Notes: generated from the letters alone by a model not told the origin. A DNA stretch of 64,000 nucleotides from Streptomyces endocoffeicus (GCF_016741935.1 NZ_JAERRG010000004.1:248001-312000), one strand, 5' to 3'; shown: positions 1 through 11,538, counted from the stretch's first letter. Program-made: numbers and translations.

Positions 1-345
1 GTCCGAGCGGAGATGGGCGTCGGGCCGCCAGCTCTTCCCGCCCTGGGCGATCTTCCCCTCGACCGCGGTGCCCTTCGCGTCCTTGACCTTGACCGAGGAC
101 AGGGTGCCCTTCGCCGAGGTGACCTTCAGCGCGCCGCTGGTGTCCACGCCCTTGGCGCCGTCCTTGGGCGCGATGGTCACCACGGCCCGCGAGGTCTTGG
201 GCCGGTCGCCCTTGCCGTCCCCGCCCTTCTTACCGTCGTCGGAGCCGCCGCACGCGGCCACCGCCATCAGCAACACCCCGAGCAGCAGCGCGAGAAGCCC
301 CTTGCGGCCGCCCCGCGCCGCCCCCGGTATCCGCCGCATCCTCAC
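1..345 (-). CDS. L,D-transpeptidase-type lipoprotein, N-terminal part (runs off the window)
   Basis: This is the first 115 codons of an exported lipoprotein; the rest lies to the left of the window. The product starts with a basic n-region and a hydrophobic stretch ending in a lipobox (VAAC, Cys about residue 32). A Gly/Lys/Asp-rich linker follows, then the first bacterial Ig-like repeat (VVTIAPKDGAKGV onward). That order is what Streptomyces L,D-transpeptidases with two Ig-like domains and a C-terminal YkuD catalytic domain show. They make 3-3 peptidoglycan cross-links outside the membrane. The catalytic domain is not visible here, so the enzyme name is inferred from the N-terminus. GTG at 345 is preferred over ATG at 339 because GGGGAG lies about 7 bases upstream of it. 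Confidence 0.75.
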   Translation of the reverse strand, partial: MRMRRIPGAARGGRKGLLALLLGVLLMAVAACGGSDDGKKGGDGKGDRPKTSRAVVTIAPKDGAKGVDTSGALKVTSAKGTLSSVKVKDAKGTAVEGKIAQGGKSWRPDAHLRSD

Positions 346-671
346 AACAGGTCTCCCCTCCCCCGGGCCGCGCCCCCGCGGCAAACCCGATAACGCGCAG
401 GCGCGCCTGGCGATAGGTAATCACACGCCTCCGACAGTGGACTCCCCCCGATGGTCACGTTTCAGTCCCAGGCCGGAAGGGCTCCACGATGATCGGCGGG
501 TGGCGGCAGCGGAAAACGTGCGAGTCGGCGGGATTACGGGCAGAACAGGTGGGAGAGCGCGGGCCGGGCCGTGCGGGACGGGACACCGCGGGCCCACCGG
601 CCCGCCATGAGGTGCTGCCCGCCTCCCTCCCGCCGAGCGGAGGCGGTTGGCCGCGAGCCGCGGAGGCCGAT
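346..671. other. Intergenic region between divergent genes
   Basis: This is the leader region between the lipoprotein (leftward) and glgX (rightward). It is open in the glgX frame from 489, but the composition looks like non-coding DNA or an optional N-terminal extension. No clear promoter, hairpin or repeat was recognised, apart from the glgX ribosome site GGAGG at 662-666. Confidence 0.4.
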
Positions 672-3041
<2,370 letters not shown>

Positions 3042-3075
3042 GCACTGTCAGTGGCGGACCGTAGTCTCCCCACTG

Positions 3076-4998
3076 ATGGCTGTGACGAGTGAACCCCGCG
3101 CCCAGGAAGGCGGTGCCGCCCCGCGGCACCGCTCCGCCACGCGTTCGCTCCTGCGGCTGTGGCCATATGTGCGCCCGGTGCGGGCGCGGCTGTTCGGCGC
3201 GGCCGGGGTGGCGGTCGTCGCCTCCTGTCTGGGGCTGGTCATCCCGCTGGTCCTCAAGTGGATGGTGGACGGGCCGGTGGCCCACCGGAACCCGGGCGGG
3301 GTCTGGCTGGGGGGTGCGCTGCTGCTCGCCCTCGGCACGGCCGAGGCGGCGCTGTTCGGGCTGCGGCGCTGGCTGGTGGGGCGGCCGCTGGCGTCCGTCG
3401 AGGCCGCGATGCGCGCCGATCTCTACCGCCATCTGCAGCGGCTGCCGGTCTCCTTCCACGACCGCTGGGCCTCCGGCCAGCTGCTGTCGCGGGCCACGAC
3501 CGATCTGATGCTGCTGCGGATGTTCCTGGCCTTCCCGCTCACCTTCCTGGTGGTCAACGGGGTCACCATCCTGGCCGGGTTCGCCATTCTGCTGTCCCAG
3601 GAGTGGACGCTGGGCCTGGTCCTGGTGATCCCGGCGGTGCCGCTGGTGATCCTGTGCTCGCTGTTCGAGACGCGGTACGCGACGGTGGCCCGCACCGTGC
3701 AGGACCAGACCGGCGATCTGACGACGGTCGTGGAGGAGGGGGTGCTGGGCGTCCGGATCGTCAAGGGCTTCGGCCGCCACCGCAGCCAGGCCCGCGCCTT
3801 CCGCGCCCTGTCCGAGCAGGTCCGCTCCACCGAGCTGCACAAGGCGCGGCTGCTGGCCACCCTCTGGGCGCTGATCATGACCCTGCCGGAGCTGGCGATC
3901 GGCGCGGCGCTGGTGCTCGGCACGGTGCGGGTGGCCGACGGGGATCTGTCGGCGGGCACGCTGGTCGCCTTCCTCTCCACCGCCCTGACGCTGCGCTGGC
4001 CGGTGGAGTCCCTGGGCTTCCTCCTCGCCATGAGCCAGGACGCGGCCACGGCCACCGACCGCTATTTCGACGTCATGGACGCGGAACCGGCCACGGCCGC
4101 CGACCGGCTTCGGGCCGCGTCTTCACGGGAGCGCGGCCAAGAACAGGAGGACGGCCGAGAACAGGAGCGCGGCCAGGAGCGAGAGCGCGGCCAAGAGCGG
4201 GAGCGCGGCCAGGAGCGGGAGCGCGGCCAAGCGCGGGAGGGCGAGGGCGGGCTGCGGTTCGAGGGGGTGGAGTTCGCCTACGCGGACGCGCCGCCGGAGG
4301 AGCCGCCCGTGCTGCACGGGGTCGATCTCCACATCCGGCCCGGCGAGACCATGGCGCTGGTCGGGGCGACCGGTTCCGGGAAGACCACCCTCACCGCCCT
4401 CGTCCCCCGGCTCCATGAGGTCACGCGCGGCCGGATCACCCTCGACGGCCGGGACATCACCGCCCTCTCCCGGGAGGAGCTGCGCGCCCTGGTGGCCATC
4501 GCGTTCGAGGAGCCCACGCTGTTCTCCGCCACCGCCGGGGAGAACGTCCTCATGGGCGCCGCCGACGCGGGGACGGAGGAGCTGCTGCGGGCCCTGAAAG
4601 TGGCGCAGGCCGACTTCGTGCACGCCCTGCCCGAGGGCACCGACACCGAGGTCGGCGAGCAGGGGCTGAGTCTGTCCGGCGGTCAGCGGCAGCGGCTCGC
4701 GCTGGCGCGGGCCGTCGTGGGCGGCCCCCGGTTCCTGGTGCTCGACGATCCGCTGTCCGCCCTCGACGTACACACCGAAGCGCTGGTGGAGGCGGCGCTG
4801 CGGCGGGTGCTGGCGTCCACGACCGCGCTGGTCGTCGCCCACCGGCCGTCCACCGTGCTGCTCGCCGACCGGGTCGCGCTGCTGTCGGAGGGCCGGATCG
4901 CCGCCGTCGGCACCCATCAGCGGCTGCTGCGGGAGAGCGCGGAGTACCGCTCGCTGATGTCCGGGCAGGAAGCCGAGGAGGGGGAGAGAAGTCCATGA
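3076..4998 (+). CDS. ABC exporter half-transporter, degenerate-site subunit
   Basis: Type I ABC exporter subunit of 640 aa. A six-helix transmembrane domain (about residues 30-320) is followed by a nucleotide-binding domain with Walker A GATGSGKTT (about 431), signature LSLSGGQRQR, Walker B FLVLDDPLSALD and H-loop AHRPST. The residue after the Walker B Asp is Asp instead of the catalytic Glu, so its own ATP site should be weak or inactive. The last four bases overlap the next half-transporter (ATGA), so the two are co-translated and should form a heterodimer. The linker before the nucleotide-binding domain carries an unusual charged hexapeptide repeat. The substrate cannot be told from sequence; multidrug or lipid-like export is typical of the family. 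Confidence 0.9.
   Translation: MAVTSEPRAQEGGAAPRHRSATRSLLRLWPYVRPVRARLFGAAGVAVVASCLGLVIPLVLKWMVDGPVAHRNPGGVWLGGALLLALGTAEAALFGLRRWLVGRPLASVEAAMRADLYRHLQRLPVSFHDRWASGQLLSRATTDLMLLRMFLAFPLTFLVVNGVTILAGFAILLSQEWTLGLVLVIPAVPLVILCSLFETRYATVARTVQDQTGDLTTVVEEGVLGVRIVKGFGRHRSQARAFRALSEQVRSTELHKARLLATLWALIMTLPELAIGAALVLGTVRVADGDLSAGTLVAFLSTALTLRWPVESLGFLLAMSQDAATATDRYFDVMDAEPATAADRLRAASSRERGQEQEDGREQERGQERERGQERERGQERERGQAREGEGGLRFEGVEFAYADAPPEEPPVLHGVDLHIRPGETMALVGATGSGKTTLTALVPRLHEVTRGRITLDGRDITALSREELRALVAIAFEEPTLFSATAGENVLMGAADAGTEELLRALKVAQADFVHALPEGTDTEVGEQGLSLSGGQRQRLALARAVVGGPRFLVLDDPLSALDVHTEALVEAALRRVLASTTALVVAHRPSTVLLADRVALLSEGRIAAVGTHQRLLRESAEYRSLMSGQEAEEGERSP
4129..4236 (+). repeat. Six 18-bp in-frame tandem repeats
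   Basis: Six consecutive 18-bp units, consensus GAGCGCGGCCAGGAGCGG. Units 1 and 2 are diverged and units 3-6 nearly identical. They encode repeats of Glu-Arg-Gly-Gln-Glu/Ala-Arg in the linker between the membrane and nucleotide-binding domains of the first ABC subunit. The length preserves the frame. The segment should be a highly charged flexible or helical linker, and copy number is likely to vary between strains. Confidence 0.9.
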
Positions 4999-6860
4999 CC
5001 ACGGTCGAGGAGGAGCGGGAGAGCACGGACGACTGGGACGACAAGGACGGGGGCCGGGCGGCGTCGTCCGACGACCCGTTCGACCGCGATGTCCTGCCCG
5101 TGCCCAAGGGCGCGTCGCCGGCCCTGCTGCGTTCGCTGCTCTCCCCGCGCCGGCGGCGGGTGTGGCTGGCGACCGTTCTGCTGCTGCTCCAGCAGGCCGC
5201 CGTCCAGGCGGGTCCGCTGCTCGTGGCGTACGCCATCGACCGTGCCGTGCCCGCCCTCCGCGACGGCGGCCACGGCCCGCTGATCGCCGTCGGCGCGGGC
5301 TATCTGGGCTGTGCGCTCGCCTCGGGGGCGCTGCAGTACGCGTTCATCCGCGCCTCCGCCCGGATCAGCCAGGACGTGCTGCTGGATCTGCGCGGCCGGA
5401 TCTTCCGCCATGCCCAGGCGCTGAGCGTGGACTTCCATGAGCGGTACACCTCCGGCCGGCTGATCTCCCGGGCCACGACGGACGTCGAGTCGCTGCGCGA
5501 GCTGCTCATCGAGGGCCTGGAGGAGCTGCTCGGGGTCGCCCTGTCGGTGGTCTACATCTCCATCACGCTGCTGTATCTGGACTGGGGTCTGGGCGCGGCG
5601 GCCGTGCTCTCCTTCTGGCCGCTGTATCTGCTGATCCGCTCCTTCCAGCGCCGCTCCATGCGGGTGTACCGCAAGCGGTCGACGGCCATCGCGGCGGTCA
5701 TCGTGACGTTCACCGAGACCATGAACGGCATCCGCCCCGTGCAGGCGTTCCGCCGCGAGCGCGCCAACGACGCGCGCTTCGGCGAGCAGAACCACCGCCA
5801 CGAGCGCGCCAACGGGGACGCGATCCTGGAGATGGCCCGCTATGTGGTCAGCTCCCGGCTGGTGGCCAACGCGGTGGTAGCCGCCATCGTGCTCTGGGGC
5901 GCCTACCGGGTGGCCTCCGGTTCGCTCGCGCTCGGGGTGCTCGCCGCGGCCGCGCTGTATCTGCGCAGGCTGTACGACCCGATCGACCGGCTGGGGATGT
6001 TCCTCAACTCCTACCAGTCGGCGGCCGCCTCGCTGGAGAAGATCGCGGGCCTGCTGGCCCAGCGCCCCTCCGTGCCCGAGCCCGCGGAGCCCAAGCCGCT
6101 GCCGCCGCGCCCGACGAAGGCCCCGGGCCGGGAGGTGGTCTTCGACGGGGTGCGCTTCGCCTATCGCACCGGCGGCGAAGTGCTGCCCCGCTTCGACCTC
6201 ACGCTGCCCGCCGGGCAGACGGTCGCGGTGGTCGGGGCCACCGGCGCGGGCAAGTCCACCCTGGCCAAGCTGCTGGCCCGCTTCTACGACCCCAGCGACG
6301 GCCGGGTGCTGCTCGACGGGGTGGATCTCCGCGATCTGGCCATGCCCGAACTGCGGCGCGGTGTGGTCATGGTGACGCAGGAGGCGTTCCTGTTCTCCGG
6401 CACGGTCGCCGACAACATCACCATCGGCCGCCCCGACGCCACCCGCGCCGAGATCGAGCAGGCGGCCAAGGCGATCGGCGCGCATGACTTCATCGCCGCG
6501 CTGCCCGACGGCTACGACACGGATGTGCGCAAGCGCGGCGGCCGGATCTCCGCCGGTCAGCGCCAACTGGTGGCGTTCGCCCGCGCGTTGCTCGCCGATC
6601 CATCCGTCCTCATCCTCGACGAGGCCACCTCCTCCCTCGACATCCCGGGCGAACGGGCGGTGCAGCGCGCCATGGAGACGGTGCTGCGCGGCCGTACGGC
6701 GGTCGTCATCGCCCACCGGCTGTCGACGGTCGAGACGGCAGACCGGGTGCTGGTCATGGCCGACGGCCGGATCGTCGAGGACGGCCCGCCGGACCGGCTG
6801 ATCGCGGGCGAGGGCCGGTTCGCGGCACTGCACCAGGCGTGGCGGGACAGCTTGGTGTAA
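4995..6860 (+). CDS. ABC exporter half-transporter, catalytic-site subunit
   Basis: Partner of the preceding gene, 621 aa. The membrane domain (about residues 50-345) is followed by a nucleotide-binding domain with Walker A GATGAGKST (about 415), Walker B VLILDEATSSLD with the catalytic Glu present, and H-loop IAHRLST. Its signature is RISAGQRQL, where LSGGQ would be canonical. In heterodimeric exporters the composite degenerate site uses Walker A/B from one subunit and the signature from the other. Here both deviations fall on the same composite site, which supports a true asymmetric heterodimer. The start overlaps the upstream stop by four bases. Confidence 0.9.
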   Translation: MTTVEEERESTDDWDDKDGGRAASSDDPFDRDVLPVPKGASPALLRSLLSPRRRRVWLATVLLLLQQAAVQAGPLLVAYAIDRAVPALRDGGHGPLIAVGAGYLGCALASGALQYAFIRASARISQDVLLDLRGRIFRHAQALSVDFHERYTSGRLISRATTDVESLRELLIEGLEELLGVALSVVYISITLLYLDWGLGAAAVLSFWPLYLLIRSFQRRSMRVYRKRSTAIAAVIVTFTETMNGIRPVQAFRRERANDARFGEQNHRHERANGDAILEMARYVVSSRLVANAVVAAIVLWGAYRVASGSLALGVLAAAALYLRRLYDPIDRLGMFLNSYQSAAASLEKIAGLLAQRPSVPEPAEPKPLPPRPTKAPGREVVFDGVRFAYRTGGEVLPRFDLTLPAGQTVAVVGATGAGKSTLAKLLARFYDPSDGRVLLDGVDLRDLAMPELRRGVVMVTQEAFLFSGTVADNITIGRPDATRAEIEQAAKAIGAHDFIAALPDGYDTDVRKRGGRISAGQRQLVAFARALLADPSVLILDEATSSLDIPGERAVQRAMETVLRGRTAVVIAHRLSTVETADRVLVMADGRIVEDGPPDRLIAGEGRFAALHQAWRDSLV

Positions 6861-6863
6861 GGC

Positions 6864-6909
6864 GGGCGCCGGATCTGGTGTGGGACGGGCGCCGGATCTG
6901 GTGTGGGAC
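6864..6909. repeat. 23-bp direct repeat, two copies plus a partial third
   Basis: Immediately after the exporter stop a 23-bp unit starting GGGCGCCGGATCTGGTG occurs twice in tandem (6864-6886 and 6887-6909), with the first bases of a third copy after it. It lies between the ends of convergent genes. No function is evident. Confidence 0.75.
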
Positions 6910-6946
6910 GGGCGCCGGGTGCGGCCCGGCGATCCGTTGCCGCCGC

Positions 6947-7615
6947 TCAGGCCTCGTACGCGTACGAGGCGAGCAGCCCGGCGGCGAGCACCGGGTCCAC
7001 GACCGGGATGCCCAGCCGCCGCTCCAGCAGGGGCCGGATGCCGATGGTGTTCAGGCCCGTACAGGCGAGGAGCAGCGTGTCCGCACCCGAGGCGACGAGC
7101 CCGGCCGCGGCCTCCAGCACCGCCGCGGGCCCCTCCGGGGCGAGCAGGTCGGTGGTGCGGTGGACGCCGTGGGGGCGGGCTGAGGCGGTGAAGCGGTCGC
7201 CGAGCAGGGCGCGTACGGCGGGCGGGGCCTCGTCCCGGATGCCCAGCACCCCGACCCGGTGGCCGAGGCCCAGAGCCACGGCGGCGGCCGCCGACCCCGC
7301 GCCGATGACGGGGACGCCGACGGCCCGACGGGTCTCCTGGAGCGCCGGATCGGCGGCACAGCTGATGATCAGCGCCCGCGCCCCGGCGTCGGCCAACTCC
7401 CGGGCGAGAGCGACGATCTTGGGTTCGGCGCGGGCCTCGGACTCGTCGTCATGGATGCCGTGGGGCTGGTCGGGGATGCACCGCGAGACGGTCGGCAAAC
7501 CGTAGCGCTCCTCGATGGCCGTGCCATGGGTGGCGACGGCGGTGGGGTCCTCGCTGGTGAGGACCCGTATCACCCCGATGGGCCGAGCCGGGGCTTCGGA
7601 CGCGGGCACGGACAT
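6947..7615 (-). CDS. Aspartate/glutamate/hydantoin racemase family protein
   Basis: A 222-aa protein of the Asp/Glu racemase fold. The two catalytic-type cysteines of the superfamily are present: Cys86 in ISCAAD and Cys185 in ACTGLNT, each at the end of a hydrophobic strand. This is the pattern of cofactor-independent two-base racemases and hydantoin or allantoin racemases. ATG 7615 has GGAGGT five bases upstream; the frame is open a little further but without a better site. It is the last gene of the minus-strand operon with the AroM-like, OPT and DUF1177 genes, which suggests it isomerises an amino acid or derivative delivered by the transporter. The substrate is unknown. Confidence 0.85.
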   Translation of the reverse strand: MSVPASEAPARPIGVIRVLTSEDPTAVATHGTAIEERYGLPTVSRCIPDQPHGIHDDESEARAEPKIVALARELADAGARALIISCAADPALQETRRAVGVPVIGAGSAAAAVALGLGHRVGVLGIRDEAPPAVRALLGDRFTASARPHGVHRTTDLLAPEGPAAVLEAAAGLVASGADTLLLACTGLNTIGIRPLLERRLGIPVVDPVLAAGLLASYAYEA

Positions 7616-7705
7616 GGTGGACCTCCGGTGGGTGAGGCACATCGGGTCGGACGAAGGGGCCGGACGAAGGGGCCGGGCGAAGGGTCGGGGCGGAGGGCGC
7701 GCCCG

Positions 7706-8482
7706 TTACGCCGAGGCCGCCACCACCTCCGCCGCCATTCGGACGGCGATGGCGCGGGCCAGCAGTACGGGGCGGTCGGCGGCCCGCAGGGCGGCGGTGC
7801 GCATCCGCTCGGTGTAGCCGATGCAGTCCAGAACGAGCCAGGAGCTGCCGCGCTCGGTCAGGCTGCGCGCGGCCGCGGCCACGTCGTCCAGGACGCGCTC
7901 GGCGGGGCCGTACGGATCGGCGACCGCGGCCTCCACCCGGCCGGGCAGCAGCTCCGCCCAGCGCCGGGAGACGTCCTCCGCCTGGTCCGGGTGCGGGCAG
8001 ACGATGCCCACCGGGTCCGTACCCACGGCCGCCGCCACGGCCTGCTGCACCAGCGGTTCGGCGAACAGCAGCGGCCGCCGGGCCCGTACCGCGGGGAAGC
8101 GGCCGGTGCACAGCAGCAGCGTCGCGGCGGCGCCGTCCCGCTCCGCGCGGGCGACCGCGTCCGCGATGCGCGGGACGACGGCCCCGTGCCCGAGCAGCAC
8201 CGAACGGCCGTCGCGCAGCCGGGAGACCAGCGGTGCCTCGCCGTGCTCGGGGGCCAGCAGCCGGCGGGTCGCGGCCTCGGCGTCGCCGTCGAACCGGTCG
8301 GCGTCGAGCGCGCCGTGTTCGACCAGGCGCACCCCTGGCAGCAGCGGTTCGGCGTCCGGGCGGAGGTCGGCGCGCGGGGCCTGGCCGATGGTGACGAGGC
8401 CGAGGGCCGGGCCGCCCGCCGGGTTGTCGCGGTCCACGATCTTCGTGGTGTCCACAGCCTCCGTGGTGTCCACAGCGTGCAT
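7706..8482 (-). CDS. AroM family protein
   Basis: A 258-aa protein recognised as AroM-like from LGLVTIGQAPRADL near the N-terminus, the LLLCTG segment, and the closing part with LDCIGYT. AroM belongs to the same structural clan as Asp/Glu racemases but has no firmly established biochemical role. This operon therefore contains two racemase-fold proteins in a row. ATG 8482 is preferred because GAGGAAGGAC precedes it; ATG 8494, in the same frame, has a weaker site. It lies 62 bases after the OPT transporter gene. Role in peptide or amino-acid catabolism is inferred from context only. Confidence 0.82.
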   Translation of the reverse strand: MHAVDTTEAVDTTKIVDRDNPAGGPALGLVTIGQAPRADLRPDAEPLLPGVRLVEHGALDADRFDGDAEAATRRLLAPEHGEAPLVSRLRDGRSVLLGHGAVVPRIADAVARAERDGAAATLLLCTGRFPAVRARRPLLFAEPLVQQAVAAAVGTDPVGIVCPHPDQAEDVSRRWAELLPGRVEAAVADPYGPAERVLDDVAAAARSLTERGSSWLVLDCIGYTERMRTAALRAADRPVLLARAIAVRMAAEVVAASA

Positions 8483-8544
8483 GTCCTTCCTCATAGAGCC
8501 GTTCTCAGAACCGTTCAAGGGCTCGGGGCCTGCCACCGGCTCGT

Positions 8545-10233
8545 TCACAGCGCCTTGGTGAGCTGGCCGACGTCGTTGAGGGAGCTTCCGGCGACGAGTC
8601 CCGCGCCGACCAGCGACAGATCGTTCTCGGCCTGCTCGTCGGACTCCTTGCGCGCCCTCGCGTCGGCGATCCCGCGCCGCCGCCACATGGTGTAGAGCTG
8701 ACGGACCACCAGGGCACCGAGGACCATCCAGCCGGCCTGGGGCGTGGCCACCAGAAGGCCGGTGGCCAGCAGGACGCCCATCTGCCGGGAGGGCCCGCCG
8801 ATCAGCTGGACCAGCGCGCCGGGGATCGCCCACAGCAGCATGGTGGTCATGGTGCCGGGCTCGAGGCCGGTCTTGATGGTCGTGACGTAGACCTCGGCGA
8901 CCGGCGGCACCTTGCCCTCGGAGAAGAAGGCCTTCCAGGCGACGGCGACGACGACCAGCGCCACACCGAAGCCGACGAGCTGGGCGAGGTACTGCTGACG
9001 CCGCCCCTCGATCTCGAAGGGCCGCCAGGGCGCGGCGTCCCGGCGCAGCAGCCAGCCCGCCTTGAAGTCGTAGCCGAGGTCGGCGAAGGCGGGGCCGGTG
9101 GAGGCCGTGTAGCCGACCAGCAGGGCGAGCGGGACGGTCGGGATGTGCAGCACCAGACCGATGATCAGGAAGATCAGGGTGACGGCGAAGGCCGGGAACC
9201 AGCCGGAGTGCATCGCCGCCAGCCCCACGATCAGCTGGTGGACGATGGCGGCGACACCGGCCAGCAGCACCCAGCCGACCAGGGCGGGCAGCGAGAGCCC
9301 GCCGGTCACGCCGCCCGCGATCGCGACCACGACCGCGCCGCAAACGAAGAGGCCCATGCCCTCCAGAAGTCCCCGCCGCAGCTGGGGGGCCTGGACCGTA
9401 CGGCCGCCGTCGGCGCCGTCGGCGTCCGGGCCGCCGTCGGCGCTCTCCGCCTGATCGGCCCCTTCGCCCCCGCCCTTCCGCGTCCGCATCAGCAGCAGCG
9501 CCTGGGTCAGGGCGACCAGCCCGGCGCCGATCATCAGCCCGTGCGGCACATGGTTCGCGCCCAGGTCGAAGCCGAAGTCGGGGGCGTACTGCCCCACGGT
9601 CAGCCCGATGCCGAACATGGCGAGCGCCCAGATGTTGCCCAGGAAGCCCACGCCCGCGGCGCTGGTCGGCAGCTTCAACAGCGCGCCGACGAAGCCGACC
9701 ACGGCGCCCACGCCCAGGATCGCGGCCTTGCGCCCGCCGGTGTCCCCTGCCTTGATCGTCTCGGCCGCCGCGATACCGGCCGGCCAGGAGCCGGTGGCGG
9801 GCAGCAGCTTGGAGTCGAACACCCGGTACAGCACCCAGCTGTCGACCGCCAGGCCGATGACGGCCCCGCCGAGCATGGGCCACACCAGGTCGTTACGCCC
9901 GAGGGCGAACGGCACCGCGATCGGGGTGAGCAGGGAGTTGGCCGCGGCGAAGGTGGAGCCGGAGATCGCCGACTGCACCAGGTTCTGCCGGTGCTTCGAG
10001 CGCATCCGGGTCAGCACGCCCACCGGGATACGGCCGATGAGCATCGCCACCAGGGCGCCGATCACCGCCGTATTGGGCGACACCCCGAGCGTGGTGATCA
10101 GCACGATGCCGATCAGGGCGCCGAGGACCGACAGCACGATGGTCAGGACGAGGGTGACCGGTTCGAAGGCTCTGGGGTGCGACCGCGGCGGGGCGTCCGC
10201 GGCCGCGGCGGTGGCCTGGGGGTTCGGGTTCAT
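8545..10233 (-). CDS. OPT family oligopeptide-type transporter
   Basis: Integral membrane transporter of 562 aa with at least a dozen hydrophobic segments. The N-terminal part has PNTAVIGALVAMLIGRIP, and NLVQSAISGSTFAAANS matches the conserved NQ/NLVQ...G/SAxAA region of the OPT superfamily, whose members import oligopeptides or metal chelates by proton coupling. A charged Gly/Asp-rich cytoplasmic loop (about residues 255-290) divides the two halves. ATG 10233 is preceded by GGAGTCCC. It sits between the DUF1177 and AroM-like genes in a single minus-strand operon and is the likely entry step for the substrate of this module. Confidence 0.88.
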   Translation of the reverse strand: MNPNPQATAAAADAPPRSHPRAFEPVTLVLTIVLSVLGALIGIVLITTLGVSPNTAVIGALVAMLIGRIPVGVLTRMRSKHRQNLVQSAISGSTFAAANSLLTPIAVPFALGRNDLVWPMLGGAVIGLAVDSWVLYRVFDSKLLPATGSWPAGIAAAETIKAGDTGGRKAAILGVGAVVGFVGALLKLPTSAAGVGFLGNIWALAMFGIGLTVGQYAPDFGFDLGANHVPHGLMIGAGLVALTQALLLMRTRKGGGEGADQAESADGGPDADGADGGRTVQAPQLRRGLLEGMGLFVCGAVVVAIAGGVTGGLSLPALVGWVLLAGVAAIVHQLIVGLAAMHSGWFPAFAVTLIFLIIGLVLHIPTVPLALLVGYTASTGPAFADLGYDFKAGWLLRRDAAPWRPFEIEGRRQQYLAQLVGFGVALVVVAVAWKAFFSEGKVPPVAEVYVTTIKTGLEPGTMTTMLLWAIPGALVQLIGGPSRQMGVLLATGLLVATPQAGWMVLGALVVRQLYTMWRRRGIADARARKESDEQAENDLSLVGAGLVAGSSLNDVGQLTKAL

Positions 10234-10288
10234 GGGGACTCCTGCGGGGTCCGGGGTGGGGACGGGTGGGTCGCCCCGGACGGGTCGG

Positions 10289-11251
10289 TCACCCCGCTGG
10301 GGTGAGGGCCTGGAGGTGGGTCATGGGTCCGTACAGCTCGACCAGGCGCGCGAACTCCTCGGCGTCCAGGAAGCGGGCGACGCCGCGGCCGAACTCCTTG
10401 GCGGTCTCGACGGCGAACCGGGCCGCGACGGCGATGTCGGTCTCATGGCTGGCGCCGGTGGCGCATCCGGCCACCGCCGTGCCCGCCGTGATCGCGAGGC
10501 CGACGACGGGGGCGGTGGTGGCCACGGCGGGCTGGAGGATGGAGTTGAGGTGGTGCACTCCGTTGCCGTACGGGGTGATGTCCTGGGTGGTGATCGGCAG
10601 GATCCGCGCCGGCTCGCCGGTCACGCTCTCCAGGACGGACACCAGGTCCTCGCTGACCCGCAGGATCCAGCCCTGGCAGACCGTGGGCGACAGGGCGACG
10701 CCGCGGTGGTTGAGCAGCCGGTTGCCCTTGGTGGTGTCGATGGAGACGACCGCGTCCATCGCGGGCGAGATCTCCTCCCGGTTGCACACCAGGGTGTCCA
10801 CCGGGGAGTCCATGAAGGGTACGGGGTCGTGCGGCTGGGTGGGGGCCCAGCCGGAGACGTGGGTGGAGAGCGTGACATCGCCGTCCAGGACGTCGCCCCG
10901 GGCGTGCATGTCCAGCAGCTTGGCCGCGGCGGACAGCGCCGCGACCGCCCCGTCGGCGTCCGAGACCAGCCCGATCCGCTCCGGGCGGGCGCCGACCCCG
11001 CCGAGCCGGCCGAGGATGCCCAGGGTCGGGGCGTCGCCGCCGCTGAGCTTGCCGCGGCGGCCGGGGACGGTGACGGAGACGAAGTCCGTGCTGCCCTTGT
11101 CGCCCTCGACGGTGCGTACCTCGATCGCGGGCGCCGTCTGGGGGTCGGCTCCGGCCGCGGCCTGGACCGCGCGCAGATGGTCGGCGAGGAGGGCGCCGCT
11201 GGTCTGCGGTCGGTCGAGGAGTTCGATGATGTCAAGGACGTGTTTGAGCAC
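10289..11251 (-). CDS. DUF1177 family protein
   Basis: A 320-aa soluble protein recognised as DUF1177 from its opening (LKHVLDIIELLDRP), the central FMDSPVDT segment, and ITTQDITPYGNGVHHLN. DUF1177 has no established function, but it tends to sit with OPT transporters and AroM-like or racemase genes, as here. GTG 11251 is chosen because GAGAGG lies six bases upstream and the preceding open frame is Pro/Arg-rich noise. First gene of the four-gene minus-strand operon, divergent from the IclR regulator. A hydrolase or amidase-like role is conceivable but not supported by a recognised motif. Confidence 0.85.
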   Translation of the reverse strand: MLKHVLDIIELLDRPQTSGALLADHLRAVQAAAGADPQTAPAIEVRTVEGDKGSTDFVSVTVPGRRGKLSGGDAPTLGILGRLGGVGARPERIGLVSDADGAVAALSAAAKLLDMHARGDVLDGDVTLSTHVSGWAPTQPHDPVPFMDSPVDTLVCNREEISPAMDAVVSIDTTKGNRLLNHRGVALSPTVCQGWILRVSEDLVSVLESVTGEPARILPITTQDITPYGNGVHHLNSILQPAVATTAPVVGLAITAGTAVAGCATGASHETDIAVAARFAVETAKEFGRGVARFLDAEEFARLVELYGPMTHLQALTPAG

Positions 11252-11370
11252 AGCTGGCCTCTCACGGCGGGGTGATGCGTTCGGTCGGGGTGATGCGGGC
11301 GGCCGGGGGCGATGCGGGCGGTGACGCCCATGGCCCGACCGGGGAACGGGAAACGGGGAAGCGGGAGGGG

Positions 11371-11426
11371 AAGGGGTCGTGCGGAAGGGGTCGTGCGGAA
11401 GGGGTCGTGCGGAAGGGGTCGTGCGG
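11371..11426. repeat. Four 14-bp tandem repeats between divergent genes
   Basis: Four perfect copies of AAGGGGTCGTGCGG (11371-11384, 11385-11398, 11399-11412, 11413-11426) plus a partial fifth. They lie in the roughly 320-bp divergent region between the DUF1177 operon and the IclR gene. Direct repeats there could change promoter spacing or bind a regulator, or be neutral satellite. Confidence 0.9.
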
Positions 11427-11538
11427 AAGGGGAAGCGCTGCGCGGGGCGGGCACTGCCACCGGGCACCGGCCTGGCCAGGGATCCTCCCGGCACCGGCCT
11501 CGCCAGGGTCCGCCCGGTGTGGCGCAGTGCGCAATGTT

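Noticed and set aside
4917..6833. 638-aa minus-strand open frame opposite the second ABC subunit
   Set aside because: Shadow frame with Gln/His/Arg-rich composition; all ABC motifs are on the plus strand.
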